Source of the DNA: Ascarosepion bandense | Taxonomy: Eukaryota; Mollusca; Cephalopoda; Sepiida; Sepiidae | Reading direction: 5' to 3' | Assembly (NCBI GenBank): GCA_037127315.1 | Contig: JBBBDQ010000224.1 | Span: forward strand, 7,506,001 to 7,570,000 | DNA: 64,000 nt | Shown here: positions 1 through 11,222 of the stretch, piece after piece | Position numbering within the stretch: position 1 is the stretch's first letter | How the letters are laid out: every line of letters begins with the position of its first letter | Program-made: the position numbers and the translations under genes | Notes under the pieces: generated by a model | The model's database searches: none | Told to the model about the DNA's origin: nothing | The model's input: the letters and a program-made list of their open reading frames with translations, nothing else

Positions 1-342
1 CACACACGTAACGCATTTAAATGCGCACTTTGCAAAATTTGCGAAACGCAGAGACGTATTTCTTTACATTACTTTCTGCTTTTGTTTTTTGTTTAGGGAT
101 GTATTCCTTTGATTTCTTTTTTCTTTTTAGCATGAATTAAACATTTAGAAAGGGAGACAAATGTTTTTCTTTTAAGCCTTTTTTATTAATAACTTAAATT
201 AACCTCCTTACTTTTTGTTTTTTTAATAAATCGACTTGTTTATAAAACACACTCACTGAAGGAATTAATTCAGAAAATATACAACACAGTAAAAATGTTG
301 AAGATACATTAACGAGACGATGACGACAACTGTTTTTATGTT

Positions 343-374
<32 letters not shown>

Positions 375-3300
375 TTTTTCTTTTTTTCTTTTTTTTCTTT
401 TTCGGGTTTTCTTACTTTCCTGTTGGGATTTTTTGTATTAAGACCTTTGGTAATTCCAACAGGTATATCCAGGAAGGAGAGAACTTTCAACAAGCGGAAA
501 GGAAAGAACGAGGAGAAAAAAACAACAGACGAACGACAAAAGCTCAACGCAAATCATTGTAGCCGGCGTTTTGCAGTAAAACAATTGCTAGATGGGCCAA
601 TAGAGGCTTTCCACAGTGGCAGTAGAGATGATTAGTAGTCGGACAAGTGGTTGGGAGGAAGAAGTAGGCTAGGCCGAGTAGTGAGTGGCGATAATTGATA
701 GAGTTATAATAGTCGTGGCAATAGTGGATGAATAAAAGAAAAAGGTGTGATAAGAAGCAAATAAGAAGGGAAAAGAAAGAATGATACAAATAAAACCGAA
801 TTACTGAATAAAATGAAAGTAAGGAATTGATGTTTAACAAAAGACAAAAACAAAGAATAAAAATTATTATTCTTGTGATTACGACATTTACACTACATAT
901 CTGGTTGATATCTTTGGAATCAAGTGACAATGTCTCCTAAGTATGTCACAAAATTAAGTATGGGAAAAGGTATAAACCAAAAGTTAAGCTTAACAATACC
1001 TGATTCTATTATTTTTTTTTATTGGATTCTCACATAAATTTTCAGAGGTATTTTTCTTCAGTAATGCTTTTGTTTGGCTCTTAAATGTACCTCTTGTTAA
1101 AATTTCCTTCTACTTATTTTATGAAATTAAAGTCTTCCGCATATGAGTCTTAGATAAAAAAAAAAGTTTTCGAAACTAACGTTTCAGAAAAAGAAGTTTT
1201 TCCTTTGAAAATAGTAATAAATAATGATTTAGACAAATGTCAGTCCAGCTCAGTAACACTGTCATAAACTTAGGCTAAAATAGGCTAAACAGTAACTATT
1301 TAATTATTATTGATATTCGGACTAATGTCCTTTTTATTTATTGCTATCATAATGATTCGGCCGTTACGCTTTGTGATCTTTACTTATATCGATCCTCATA
1401 TAATTATGGGAATTTTTAACTGAAACTTTTATTTTATTTACAAAGTATATAGATTAAATTGATATCAGTCTGTTGTCTATGTCACCATCACATATTTTAA
1501 GTCCGTAGTACCCAGGGATTGAACTCACAATTACTAATGAATGTCACCAAAGCTTTAAGTCCGTTAGTCCTCATGTAAATAATGTAAATAATGTCAATTC
1601 TTTATCTACAAAAATCAAACAGAAATTAGACAAAGTTAATATTTTCAGCTTCAGCAGAAAGTGAGGAGGAGCTGAAGACCCTTCCCTATACACACACTAT
1701 AGTGCTATGAATGTTAATTCTCTAGTATTTTCCTTTGTATTTCTAGTGATTTTACCAGTATTGTCTCGATTTTGTCTTATATTACTTAGTAGTAGCAATA
1801 GTTGAAAGTGTAGTTGTTGATAGTGTTGAAACAATCGATGTCAATACCAAAGTAATAGAAACAAATCATAAACAAAAAAACCCCTTCATTTTGAGATAAA
1901 ACAAGAAGTTGTGAAATCATTGTTTCTACTCTTCTTACGGCATAACATTTATCGTAGTAGCAGTAGTAGTAAGTCGTAGGTGGTTGTCTAGAGAGCTGTT
2001 AAAGTTGTTAGAAAAGTTGATCACGACAGCTACAATAATTATCGAACGATTAGCAGTTATTTTAGTCAGAGTGGTCGTTTTGATTTATTTTGATGAAGGA
2101 AAATCTGAAACAATACCGCATTAGTCGAGTTTCTAATAGAGATCGAAGTCACAATTAAAGTAAAAATACACTAAAACAGCTAACCATTACATTGAATGAA
2201 TATATTTAAAAAAATAATGTTGCTCACAAGCGGAGATACTGTAGATCCATAATACTAAGTTTAAGTAAGAAGTCACTACGAGTATAACTATGAATATGGA
2301 CGACGGACTGCGAATTGAACTAAGTAGGAATGGCTTCCTATTTTACCATGGTAATCATCTCCCTCTGGGAGGCGACTAAAGCAACACTTCAAATGTCCAA
2401 TGATAATAATAATGACAATGCTTTATCTTAGAAAAACAATGTTCTCTTAAAACAGTGTGAAAATGTGTAATGGAAATCATTAAAAAATCCGTTCGCTAAT
2501 TTTTAATTGTTTATTATTGTTATTTTTACTTGCTGCTTCAGACAATAATTCACAAAGTTATTCACCTGAGACTTAAGTTCAATAATGGTTCTTAAGAAGT
2601 TATCTGTGAGCATTACTTTTAATCTTTTGTATTTCGGATTTCCTAGAATATTCTTAATATGATCATCAGTATACTTGGCTATTCATAGTGCTCTTAAAAC
2701 TACTGGAATTAAGGTAATACTTAAGGCTATATTTATAAAATTTCTATTTCTTCATTCTTATATTGGAAAAGTTTATCGCGTTTTTTCGCTGAAATGTTTT
2801 TTAATGAAATGGTATGATCCTATCGATAACATTTATTGAGAGAGCAGCACGTCAACATAGTGACGCTGAGGTAAAAAATATACGATGCCCTATACACCAA
2901 TTATGACAACCAGTCTGATAAAACTTCATATCAGGCACATCATGTATGATATTGTGATAGGTATTGATAAAAGCAGCGCATAATTCTGCACTTAGAAATA
3001 TTCATGTTGACTAACCAAGTTTGCTCAGACCTTTTCAGACTAGCGTTGTTTCTAAATATCTAAATGTAACTTGATTTGACTGACTCATCCATCAAACTTA
3101 AAATAATAATAAATACTCTGGAATTCCTGCAATATTTTCCCACTACTCCTGCTCATGAGCAAAGATGCACAGTTTATCCACCGAGAATGTTTATACCCAA
3201 TTGATGAGCTATTTCACTGACGAAAGAGACAAAATCGCCTTTGCCATGCACAGTTATATAAATTACTTTGTGTCTTAGGACTAATTAAATGTTTGCAGGT

Positions 3301-3390
3301 GAGACACATAAAAGCCAGCAGATTTTTTTTCAGAAACAAGGATTACTTACGAATAGGCGCCACTACGCAATAGACCAGCTAAGACGAGAT
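1..3390. other. Intergenic DNA, no gene recognised
   Basis: I see no coding region. A T-rich, imperfect poly-T/TTTG tract at about 325-410 produces low-complexity frames (phenylalanine-rich on one strand, lysine-rich on the other) that I do not accept as genes. GTA/TAG trinucleotide-rich patches occur near 1790-1830 and 1955-1980. A minus-strand sequence at 1515-1526 (GAGTTCAATCCC) resembles a pol III B box and could be a remnant of a SINE head, but no convincing A box accompanies it. Confidence 0.6.
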
Positions 3391-3394
3391 TTGT

Positions 3395-3745
3395 ATCTAA
3401 TCTCTGTGTATGTGGGGTTGGGTAAATTCTCACCTTTGGCCCGAGTATATGCGCTCGGGTACGCACGTTAAATAACTGACCATATTTCACATCCAGCTCC
3501 TGTGGTGGCGGGGGGATAGGTAAAAACCTAGACGTCACCACACCACATACCATCTACGAAAAGCTTTGAATCCAATCTCTGTGTACGTGTCGTCTGGGTA
3601 AATTTTGACCCATGACCCGAGTGTTTATGCTCGGTCATTCCACGTTAAATAACTGACCTTGAATCGCGCCCCTCCCCAGTTGGAGGCATGAGTAAATATC
3701 AACGGATGGAGAGGAATACGTTTCAGCAAGCCAGCTGTGAGGTTC
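3395..3745. repeat. Two tandem units of a ~175-bp repeat with a GC hairpin
   Basis: Two related units begin at 3395 and 3570 (period 175 bp). Each opens with ATCYAATCTCTGTGTA, contains a hairpin built on CCCGAG...CTCGG (about 3440-3462 and 3617-3636), and continues with CACGTTAAATAACTGACC or a close variant. The second unit runs to about 3745. The family is not recognised; it may be a short satellite-like repeat or two tandem copies of a SINE-like element. The weak open frames on both strands overlapping it show no domain. Confidence 0.65.
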
Positions 3746-4279
3746 AAGGACACACTCTTGACAGTAAGGAACGTGAAACAGATTAATACAGATATATATT
3801 ACTACAGTATTTAACGGAACATTTACTGCAGCCCATGTCAACAAGACAAAACATGTATACGACAACAATAACTAAGATTAGAATCCATGAGAGCCAACTC
3901 GTTAATTTAATAATCGTTAATTTAGCTGACATGAAACAAGGTTTAAAGATTATTTATACAGAAAACAGAATTGGGAAAGTGATTTTGAATCCTATCTAAT
4001 ATGTTCATTTTATATTAATATCTTAGGAAATGGTGTAAATCCAAGTTTTCTGGTGCACTGTTTCATCCTCCAACAAAATGACATCAGTATGTACGAGCAT
4101 AGTTAATAGAAAAGAAAGTATGAGAGCGAGAACTTAGTTACCCATATTCTATAACTCTTATTGTCAATTTCAACAGAGGTTAGTGTCAGTTAATTCAGAA
4201 TATTTTTGTTATTCGAGCTATATCATTTATATATTTATATGTATTTGTGTGTATGTCTGTGTAATATTCCTTTAATTTA
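3746..4279. other. Intergenic, nothing recognised
   Basis: AT-rich DNA without a convincing reading frame, tRNA-like box pair or recognisable transposon motif. Confidence 0.5.
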
Positions 4280-4535
4280 TATAAACTCACTATAGAAGAA
4301 AAAATAGACCTCTCTGAGTACGTTCTTTTTTTTTCAATTAAATATAGTTATTGATTAAGATCAAAACCGTTAGTCCAACTGAAATGTAAACGACATTTGA
4401 TTATAGAAATATCGTATTATTTTATTTTTATTTACTGTGTTTCTTTAAGTATCATGGTTCTCCAAAGCTTCCAATATCCCCATCCTAGGTAATTTTTGTC
4501 CTTTACCATCTTTCTTTCTGTTAACCATTGATTAG
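4280..4535. repeat. Direct duplication, copy 1 (~265 bp)
   Basis: This segment, starting at AAACTCACTATAGAAGA, reappears in the same orientation at about 5393-5660 with moderate divergence. Shared blocks include CCGTTAGTCCAACTGAAAT, TTTATTTACTGTGTTTCTTTA and TATCATGGTTCT. The copies are about 1.1 kb apart. It may be a local segmental duplication or two insertions of an unrecognised repeat. Confidence 0.75.
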
Positions 4536-4600
4536 GTAGGTTATCACCTTTTTAACGCTTCTCTTGTCTTCAGTAAGATATTGTGAATATTACATTTTCA

Positions 4601-4822
4601 AGGCACAAATACCTTTAGAAAAAGTATAAATCCATTTCTCCTCCCTCCAGATATGAGTTGAATAGCAGGACAGATTCGCTTCTATAGCCTTGATTGGCAG
4701 TCTACCCGCTAAACGAAATGGAAACCTACTGCGGAAAAAAATCTTCTGTCTAGTCAGTCATGACTCGAAAGAGATATGATCGCTCAAGCGTGTATCACGT
4801 ACGGCACTTTACTGACTGATAG
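4601..4822 (+). mobile_element. SINE-A, copy 1 (5'-truncated)
   Basis: About 220 bp matching four other copies in this window. It keeps the body and tail (TTCTATAGCCTTG, CAGTCTACC, then AGCGTGTATCACGTA and the end ACTGACTGA) but lacks the tRNA-like head seen in the copy at 53063-53366. Orientation is deduced from that copy. Non-coding pol III-type retroposon, strongly diverged here. Confidence 0.75.
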
Positions 4823-5392
4823 TAAGGATGCTTGTTTCCTAACGATGTAAGACGTCAGAAACATGTTTTAAATTTATATTAATCTTTTACTAATAATCAA
4901 TTTTCTTTTTGAATTTATTAAATAAACATTTCAAGATGCCAAATGGTAATTATACAGTGAAAAATTCAGTTAAGAACAATGTCTACGTATTTATTTGTCT
5001 GATCCATCACAAAGGGAGTCAAAAAAGGTTAGTTTTGTGGTGTACAAATCAGTCATAAAAGCTAAAATTGATAAAGCTGTTGTTTTTCGAGTAATAGTTA
5101 TATTTGATAGCATAAATAAAAGAAAGAATTAATAGTCACTAATGTCCGCGATATCATCTGCAATACAATTCATTATATGTAGTCTAATGTCGAAAGAGAT
5201 AATTACAGAAGAAAAAGCGTGTAAAGAAGTTACTATATTCTCTTCAATAAAAAATTTGAGAAACAGACAATTTACACAAAATCTATTTTTGACTGGAACT
5301 AGAGTATTCTCTCCTGACTTAGCAATTAGAACTGAGTATCTAATATTTGATATCAATTCTTTTCTGTTTTCTTAATTCGTTTTCTTTTATTA
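4823..5392. other. Intergenic, nothing recognised
   Basis: AT-rich. Overlapping 75-77-codon open frames on both strands at 5129-5375 mirror one another and show no domain; I read them as chance frames. Confidence 0.5.
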
Positions 5393-5660
5393 TAAAACTC
5401 ACTATAGAAGAGAAAATAAATCTCACAGAGTGAGTTCTTTTTTCCAATTAAGTATAATCATTGATTAAGAACAGAACCGTTAGTCCAACTGAAATTGAAA
5501 CAGCATTTGATTATTTTATTATTATTTACTGTATTATTTTATTTTTATTTACTGTGTTTCTTTAGGTATCATGGTTCTTTAAATTTTCAGGTTTCTCCCA
5601 CCCTAAGTGATTTTTGCACCTTATCATCCCTCTTTCTCTGTTCTAACCATCTGCACATTG
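5393..5660. repeat. Direct duplication, copy 2
   Basis: Second copy of the segment at 4280-4535. It carries an additional TTATTATTTACTGTATTA-like internal stretch near 5515-5545, consistent with local slippage. It is followed directly by a LINE-J tail. Confidence 0.75.
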
Positions 5661-5785
5661 ATATAGTACTATTGATCTAAATTTTTTCTTTACTGTTTTA
5701 TTTTTATCTCATATTTTCACACTCGGTAACCCTTTGCATCTTAGTAGCTATGTTCCCTTGTTTGGAGTGAAATGATTTTTAAAAT
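5661..5785 (+). mobile_element. LINE-J 3' tail fragment
   Basis: The terminal stretch CCCTTTGCATCTTAGTAGCT...TTGTTTGGAGTGAAATGATTTTTAAA is a diverged copy of the 3' end of the LINE at 11223-13625. 3'-end-only fragments are typical of target-primed reverse transcription that aborts early. Confidence 0.7.
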
Positions 5786-8700
5786 ATTATTATAATACAC
5801 GTGTATATTCAAAGAAGGGCATTAGATATGAACCGACTTGGATAGACAAACGGGAGGATATAAACAGCGGCGATTGTAGAACTCTGAAAGGAGGTGTTCA
5901 CTTAGGGGTCGAGATTTTTCTGAGGAGGAGAGCAATCTCAAGCAGCATATTCATTTTTATACTCCACCACTATCGTATACACAGGTTAGGAATGAGTTTG
6001 AGTATAAGTATGTTACTTCACTAAATTAAACGGAATAACTTTTCATTCATAGTAGTGGAGTTCTAATCTATTCTTGCCCTCTTTTCCACTCTCAAGCTGT
6101 TAGAACTCAAGAGAAATTAATTTCAAGACAAAACCAAAGGGTTTATACCAACGTTTATAAATAAAAATACTGAAGATCAAATCTTATCAAAATCAAATGA
6201 TGATCAATTTTATAAATTTGCGAAGCTTATAAAAGAAGGTGCCAGCCAAAATTCGTGGGGGGGGGTCTTGGCTCCTTCTGGCCACCTCTGTAGAATTGCC
6301 AATGGATATAAATCATACAGGTATAAAATCGGAACGATTAGTGACCAGAAATCTGCGTATGGCTGACATATGAAAGAATCAAATAGGCTAAGGCATTACT
6401 CTTGCAGGTGGTTTTGTTTCATAAGAAAGGCAAAAGAGAAAGTATTGAATAAGCCTATAAGTTTTTTTAATTAAAGTTAGTAATTTCCTGAAAGCGCCGT
6501 AGAATCTAAATAATCGAGATGGAAAGCAGTTGAAATTAAAATGAAAAAAGATAAGTAAAATTGTTAATAGTTAACATCTAATATGTATTGAAATAAAATA
6601 TTACTAAAAATATCACATGATATCACCTTATAAAATAATTAAAAACGTTGGGATAACTTTGCTCACTCTTCCCCAGTTAGTATGCACCGCGTTTGGAGAG
6701 TCATGTGACTCTTAATGTACAGTCAGCAGAGCTAGATTTGTACAGAGATAAAGCAGACGCCGCTAACAGAATATGCATTTTTGACGCACGGGGAGAGGCC
6801 GCTTATAAATAAAAATGCTTTTTTTTGGAAGCTAAAGGATGAAATTTACTATATTCATTAATCAAAATAATCTGTAGTGTATTTTTCAAATAGAAATTAT
6901 ATTGATGAGAATCAATTCACTTTTCTTTTTTTTCGGGTGGGGACTAAGAATAACTGATTAGTACACGTTTTAGTCGTCTTTTATCGCAATGTAATTTTCA
7001 TTATTAAAAACTCTTTCAAAAATAAAACATAATTTTCTGTAACACTTTTGAAGCACATTAACTGACTGAAAGTACAATTAATCTGATTTGAAACAAATAT
7101 CTATTTTAAGATGAAAATAATAGAAAAAAGGGTTTTTAAAACAAATAGAAGCAGTGATTTACGGATCTTTCTACGCTCGTTAGTCAATTAACAAGCCCTG
7201 ATAAGGTGTTGACAGTTTTATGTTGTGGAGTTTATATTTTCTAAAACATAATTTAAGAAAATGACGGATGAACGCTTTTATACCATTTTTAAAATCATAA
7301 AAATTGTTGAAAATATTCTCCATAATCTAATTTTAGAAATGGTCACTTTAAATTTACTATCGTTATCGATCTCCTTTTCTGTAAACGTCGTGTATAGTCA
7401 TCCATATTTTCTAAATGGGCACGTTTTATATACATAAAAATATATTTTACAAATCTCTGCGCGTAAATATTTGTATTAAACTTTTCAATTTTCTTTTCGT
7501 AAATATAGTCTTTACTCAAAAGTTTTGAAGAATTTTTACAAGATTTTTGAAACTTTATTAAAACTTAAAAATGAACACCATTTTTGTAAAAATTCAGTGT
7601 TCATCAAAAACATTTTCTTCAAATTATAAAAATATTCTTCAAATTATAATTCATTTAATATCTATTATTTATGAAAGCAATTAAAATCTTATATAGTTCA
7701 ATAATGTCATTGTTTCATTACATCTTTACTTTACAATTCGGAGCAGCTTTTTTATAAAAAAAAAGTAAGTGTTTGAAAAAAATGGATCATTTACATTTTC
7801 AAAAAAGTCCTGCGTTTAACTAATAAAACAAAGTTTGCGGACAAAATTTGATTTCTAAAAATTTCATCCATTTCAGTTGCTGGTGGAGTAGATTATTAGA
7901 TATAAAAAATATTTTTGCCAAGATTTTCTAAAAAAGATAATTTCAAAATAAATTCATTCATTTATGAATAATCTTGAAAGTATCAATAAATTCCGCCAAT
8001 GATTTGATTTTGATTTTTAAAAATTAATGTTATTTTATCAAAAAAGGCACTAAATTATCCACCGTCATTTTGAGTAAACCGCTGACGATAAAAATCGAAT
8101 ACGTGAGAAAGAATTTAAAAATATGAAAAATAATTAAAACACTTTGATCTTTTCTCTTCACAACAAAATTTTGACGATAAAACCTAGTTTTTATTAAGTT
8201 TTGGGCCTTTCATCATGGCATCATGCTATACTGTATTTTAGCAAAAAGGTGTACGCACCTACATATTTGATAAGCCAACAATACTAACCTGAGACAATGG
8301 ATAAAAATTAAACAAAATGCATACATATACATATATATATATAAGTAATTTACTTTGCCTTGTCCTTTTCCTTAATTCCCTTAAAATTAAAGCCAACGAG
8401 AACCCTTGATAAGAGTTGGCCGAAAGGTTCCTCGGGTTTAAATAATATGACGTCTGTTCTTTTTAAAGCCATTAGTAATTTCTGTGGGTACAAATCGTTA
8501 TATATATATATATATATATTCATTATTTTACAAATTAATGTTTTTACTCTGAAAGCAAAAACTTCATGGTAAATTGTAAAAAGGTATTTTTGAGTATGAA
8601 AACACTCAATTTGTTAAACTGTTAAAACTAACAGATATTAGCAGTTTGCCAAAAACCCGTTGAAAAACAAAAAAGTTCCTAATTGTTTAAAATTATTTTG

Positions 8701-9059
8701 TGATCAGACTTTAGCTGCACTTAAAACTCACTCTTTATTGACAGTTTATTTCATTAAAAAATTGTTGCAATTATGGAAAATTAGTCTCAAATAAGTATAT
8801 TGTGATATGAATAAAAATTATCCAGTTTAGATGAGGAAAATTTAACATCTCTTTCTAATTATGAAAAAATGGCAAAAATAATGAAAGCAAAGCAAGGAAA
8901 AAGTGTGAAATTATGGTAATTTCAAAGAATATCATTTTGATTCTGGCTATAAATGTTCAAAATGTGGATATTTAGCGGATAAAATCGCATGCCAGACACT
9001 TGATAACTTCACGTCAGAATTCTGCAAGTGGTAAGCGCGAGAAAAGAAAGTGTCATCAA
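5786..9059. other. Intergenic DNA, no gene recognised
   Basis: Very AT-rich, most strongly at 6820-8100. A G-run (GTGGGGGGGGGTC) lies at 6258-6270. Near 8381-8490 is a patch containing GAGTTGGCCGAAAGGTTCC and a following ATAATATGACGT, which looks like the 3' end of some dispersed retroelement, followed by a short (TA)n at 8500-8519. A short Cys-x2-Cys-like translation near 8950-8980 is too isolated to call. Confidence 0.5.
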
Positions 9060-9310
9060 AGAACTTGCGACTGCATTTATTCAATTCAACTGTAAATTCA
9101 GAAGACTTTCCACCAAGCTAATAGTCCGCATAACTTTATAAATTCTAGATACCATAGCAGAAAGTTCATCCTAACAATTACCATGAAAATACTCATAGAA
9201 AGGTTACAGGGAATCTACATTACGGTTGTAGGAAAGTGACTGAGTGTAAGATGCCAGTTCAGAATCAATAATAATGCTGATTCTTTGAAGTTTATAAATA
9301 AAATCTCTGA
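9060..9310 (-). mobile_element. LINE-J relic
   Basis: The + strand reads TTCAACTGTAAATTCAGA, then ATTCTAGATACCATAGCAGAAA and AACAATTACCATGAAAATACT, matching the antisense LINE-J relic at 61290-61725 segment for segment. The encoded part corresponds to the region before the C-terminus of the reverse transcriptase ORF. It is heavily decayed, with no usable frame. Confidence 0.6.
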
Positions 9311-10785
9311 ATATTCAGTAGGAGCACTGGATCAACTTTGTCTCCTAATCTCCTGTGCGAGTGACTCACACTACTGCAAAGCACATTTCTCCGACTTTTC
9401 CGAATTTCCATTGGGGTATTCTTCCTTAAGGGTCAGTTGATCAACCCCGTCTCCTTCTCTCCTCTTACCACTGTCCGAGGGATGTGATCCAGACCAAGTG
9501 GTCAAATTTTAATTATTGCTCTAAAATTTCTTTCTTATTGAACCATTGGTGTGTGGTCATTTTTCACATTTGTGTTTTATCATTTCAATTTCTGAACCTG
9601 AGACGTTTTTAGTTATCTAGCCTTTCTCACCTCGAACACAACTCGAAATTATCTTGCTTCGATCTAAAAGAAAACCATATGTTTCTCTTTTTAATTAACT
9701 GTGTCGTAAAATTCCCTAAAAGCAAAATAACTTTATTTCTGAGAATTCCGTCCCTTTTTTTTCTGACCAGGGATTGTCTTTTCCGTAAGGGTCATAAAAT
9801 TCTTCCAACAATCGTTATGCAAGGGAAAAGTCTGTTTCAAATCAAATCTTTAGACAGCTGTCACTTTATCAATGGTCGTTAAATTTTCACAATAACCGAA
9901 AGACTCACTTTTAGAGATTATGGCCTCTCCAAATCCAGCAACAAGAAATCATACAGAATCCTTATAGCATCCGACCGAATTTCGTAGCCAGAATTAAAGT
10001 GTCATAAAAATTTTATCGCGAGTAGTTATTCGTTTTCGGTGGCGGAAATTTTATTTATCTATTTTCTTGGGTAGTCTTCTTAGAATATCTTTTACCGAGG
10101 AAGAAAGAAAAAATATTCAATTAATATCCCTTCTCCTTCTTTTCCCTCTTTCTCGGCACCAGAATTAGTGTTACATCTCTCCTGAAATTTAGTACCAGCA
10201 ATGGTTATTGATGACAGAAATGCAATTTCTCAGATGATTAAAAAAAGAAAAGTTTTCTTTCGGAGGTGTTAAAATTATCAAACCCAAGTTAACTGCAGAT
10301 TGTAGGTCCTTTTTTAGATCAGTTGCCAATATTTTACTTTATGAATCTGATCAGACTTGCTACGAAGACACGTGTAAATAGCTGTCATGATCATAGATAC
10401 GAAGTTGAGAACTAATATTATCAAGAAGGTCATTGGTGAAAATTAAGAACAATATATGTATATGGATAATGACGAGAAATACTGAATCAATTCAAAAATT
10501 CATCCAGAATTACTATAATCTTTCAGCTTGTAAAGAATACCAGTATGCCAAACCCCTGTCGAACGCTTTTGAGATATCTAAAGTAATTGCCCAAGCTTTA
10601 CCATTCTCATTCAAAGGTTGATAATCGTTCAGCAATAATCGTTAATGTATCAACAGATGATCAAAAGAATAACCTTGCTTATGATATATTAAAACCCACC
10701 GTCCCGAATATAGCACCGTAGGCGTTTAGAGATTAAATTAAAAATATTGATACTTAGTTAAAAGCATTGAAGTTATATCATTTGG
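9311..10785. other. Intergenic, nothing recognised
   Basis: No domain-bearing frame. Short frames at 9679-9882 and 10433-10621 show no recognisable motifs. No tRNA-like box pairs were found. Confidence 0.5.
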
Positions 10786-10789
10786 CAAG

Positions 10790-11150
10790 CACATTATTAT
10801 TATTATTATTTATTTATATTTCTGAGATGCTGTATTGTATTTATTTACACGTTTTACATTGTTTGAACTGTTGCCCTCAACTTTGTTGCCATATTCACGA
10901 CGTTTCAGCTGTTGTACGTTCCGAGCTTCTTCATGTGTTTGGAATATCGAGCTGAACCCTATAATTCGTTAACCGGTGTATATTGTTTCACGAGTCATGC
11001 CTCTTTCAGATATTTCAATATCAGTTATTTCCCTTTAATTTAACTGTAAGTTTTTTGTTCACTTCTACTGTAGCCAGGTATTGAACTCAACTCTTTGGAT
11101 CAAGTCATCTGGAGCCAACCAACGCTTTTATCCACTGGGCCCTGTACAAT
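10790..11150 (-). mobile_element. SINE-F: tRNA-like head, conserved body, (TAA)n tail
   Basis: On the minus strand, 11150-11073 gives a tRNA-like head: an A-box-like GGGCCCAGTGG followed by the B-box-like GAGTTCAATACC. A body containing GAAACGTCGTGAATATGGC (about 10906-10888) follows, and the element ends at a (TAA)n tail seen as (ATT)n at 10795-10815. A related body lies at 52690-52840. Pol III internal-promoter structure plus a 3' microsatellite tail support a SINE. Confidence 0.65.
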
Positions 11151-11222
11151 GTAAATAGTGTAAATTATTATTATAGCCATTGATAAAAGAACGAATGACA
11201 AATTTTTCTTCAATTTTATTGA

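Noticed and set aside
194..635. Overlapping 80-117-codon frames on both strands
   Set aside because: They depend on the imperfect poly-T tract and are phenylalanine- or lysine-rich without any domain.
10888..10934. Possible hammerhead core on the minus strand of SINE-F (TGAAGA...AGCT loop AGCT GAAAC)
   Set aside because: Helix II is only a 4-bp self-complementary AGCT, the related copy at 52.7 kb does not preserve the pairing, and no cleavage-site/helix I partner is found.
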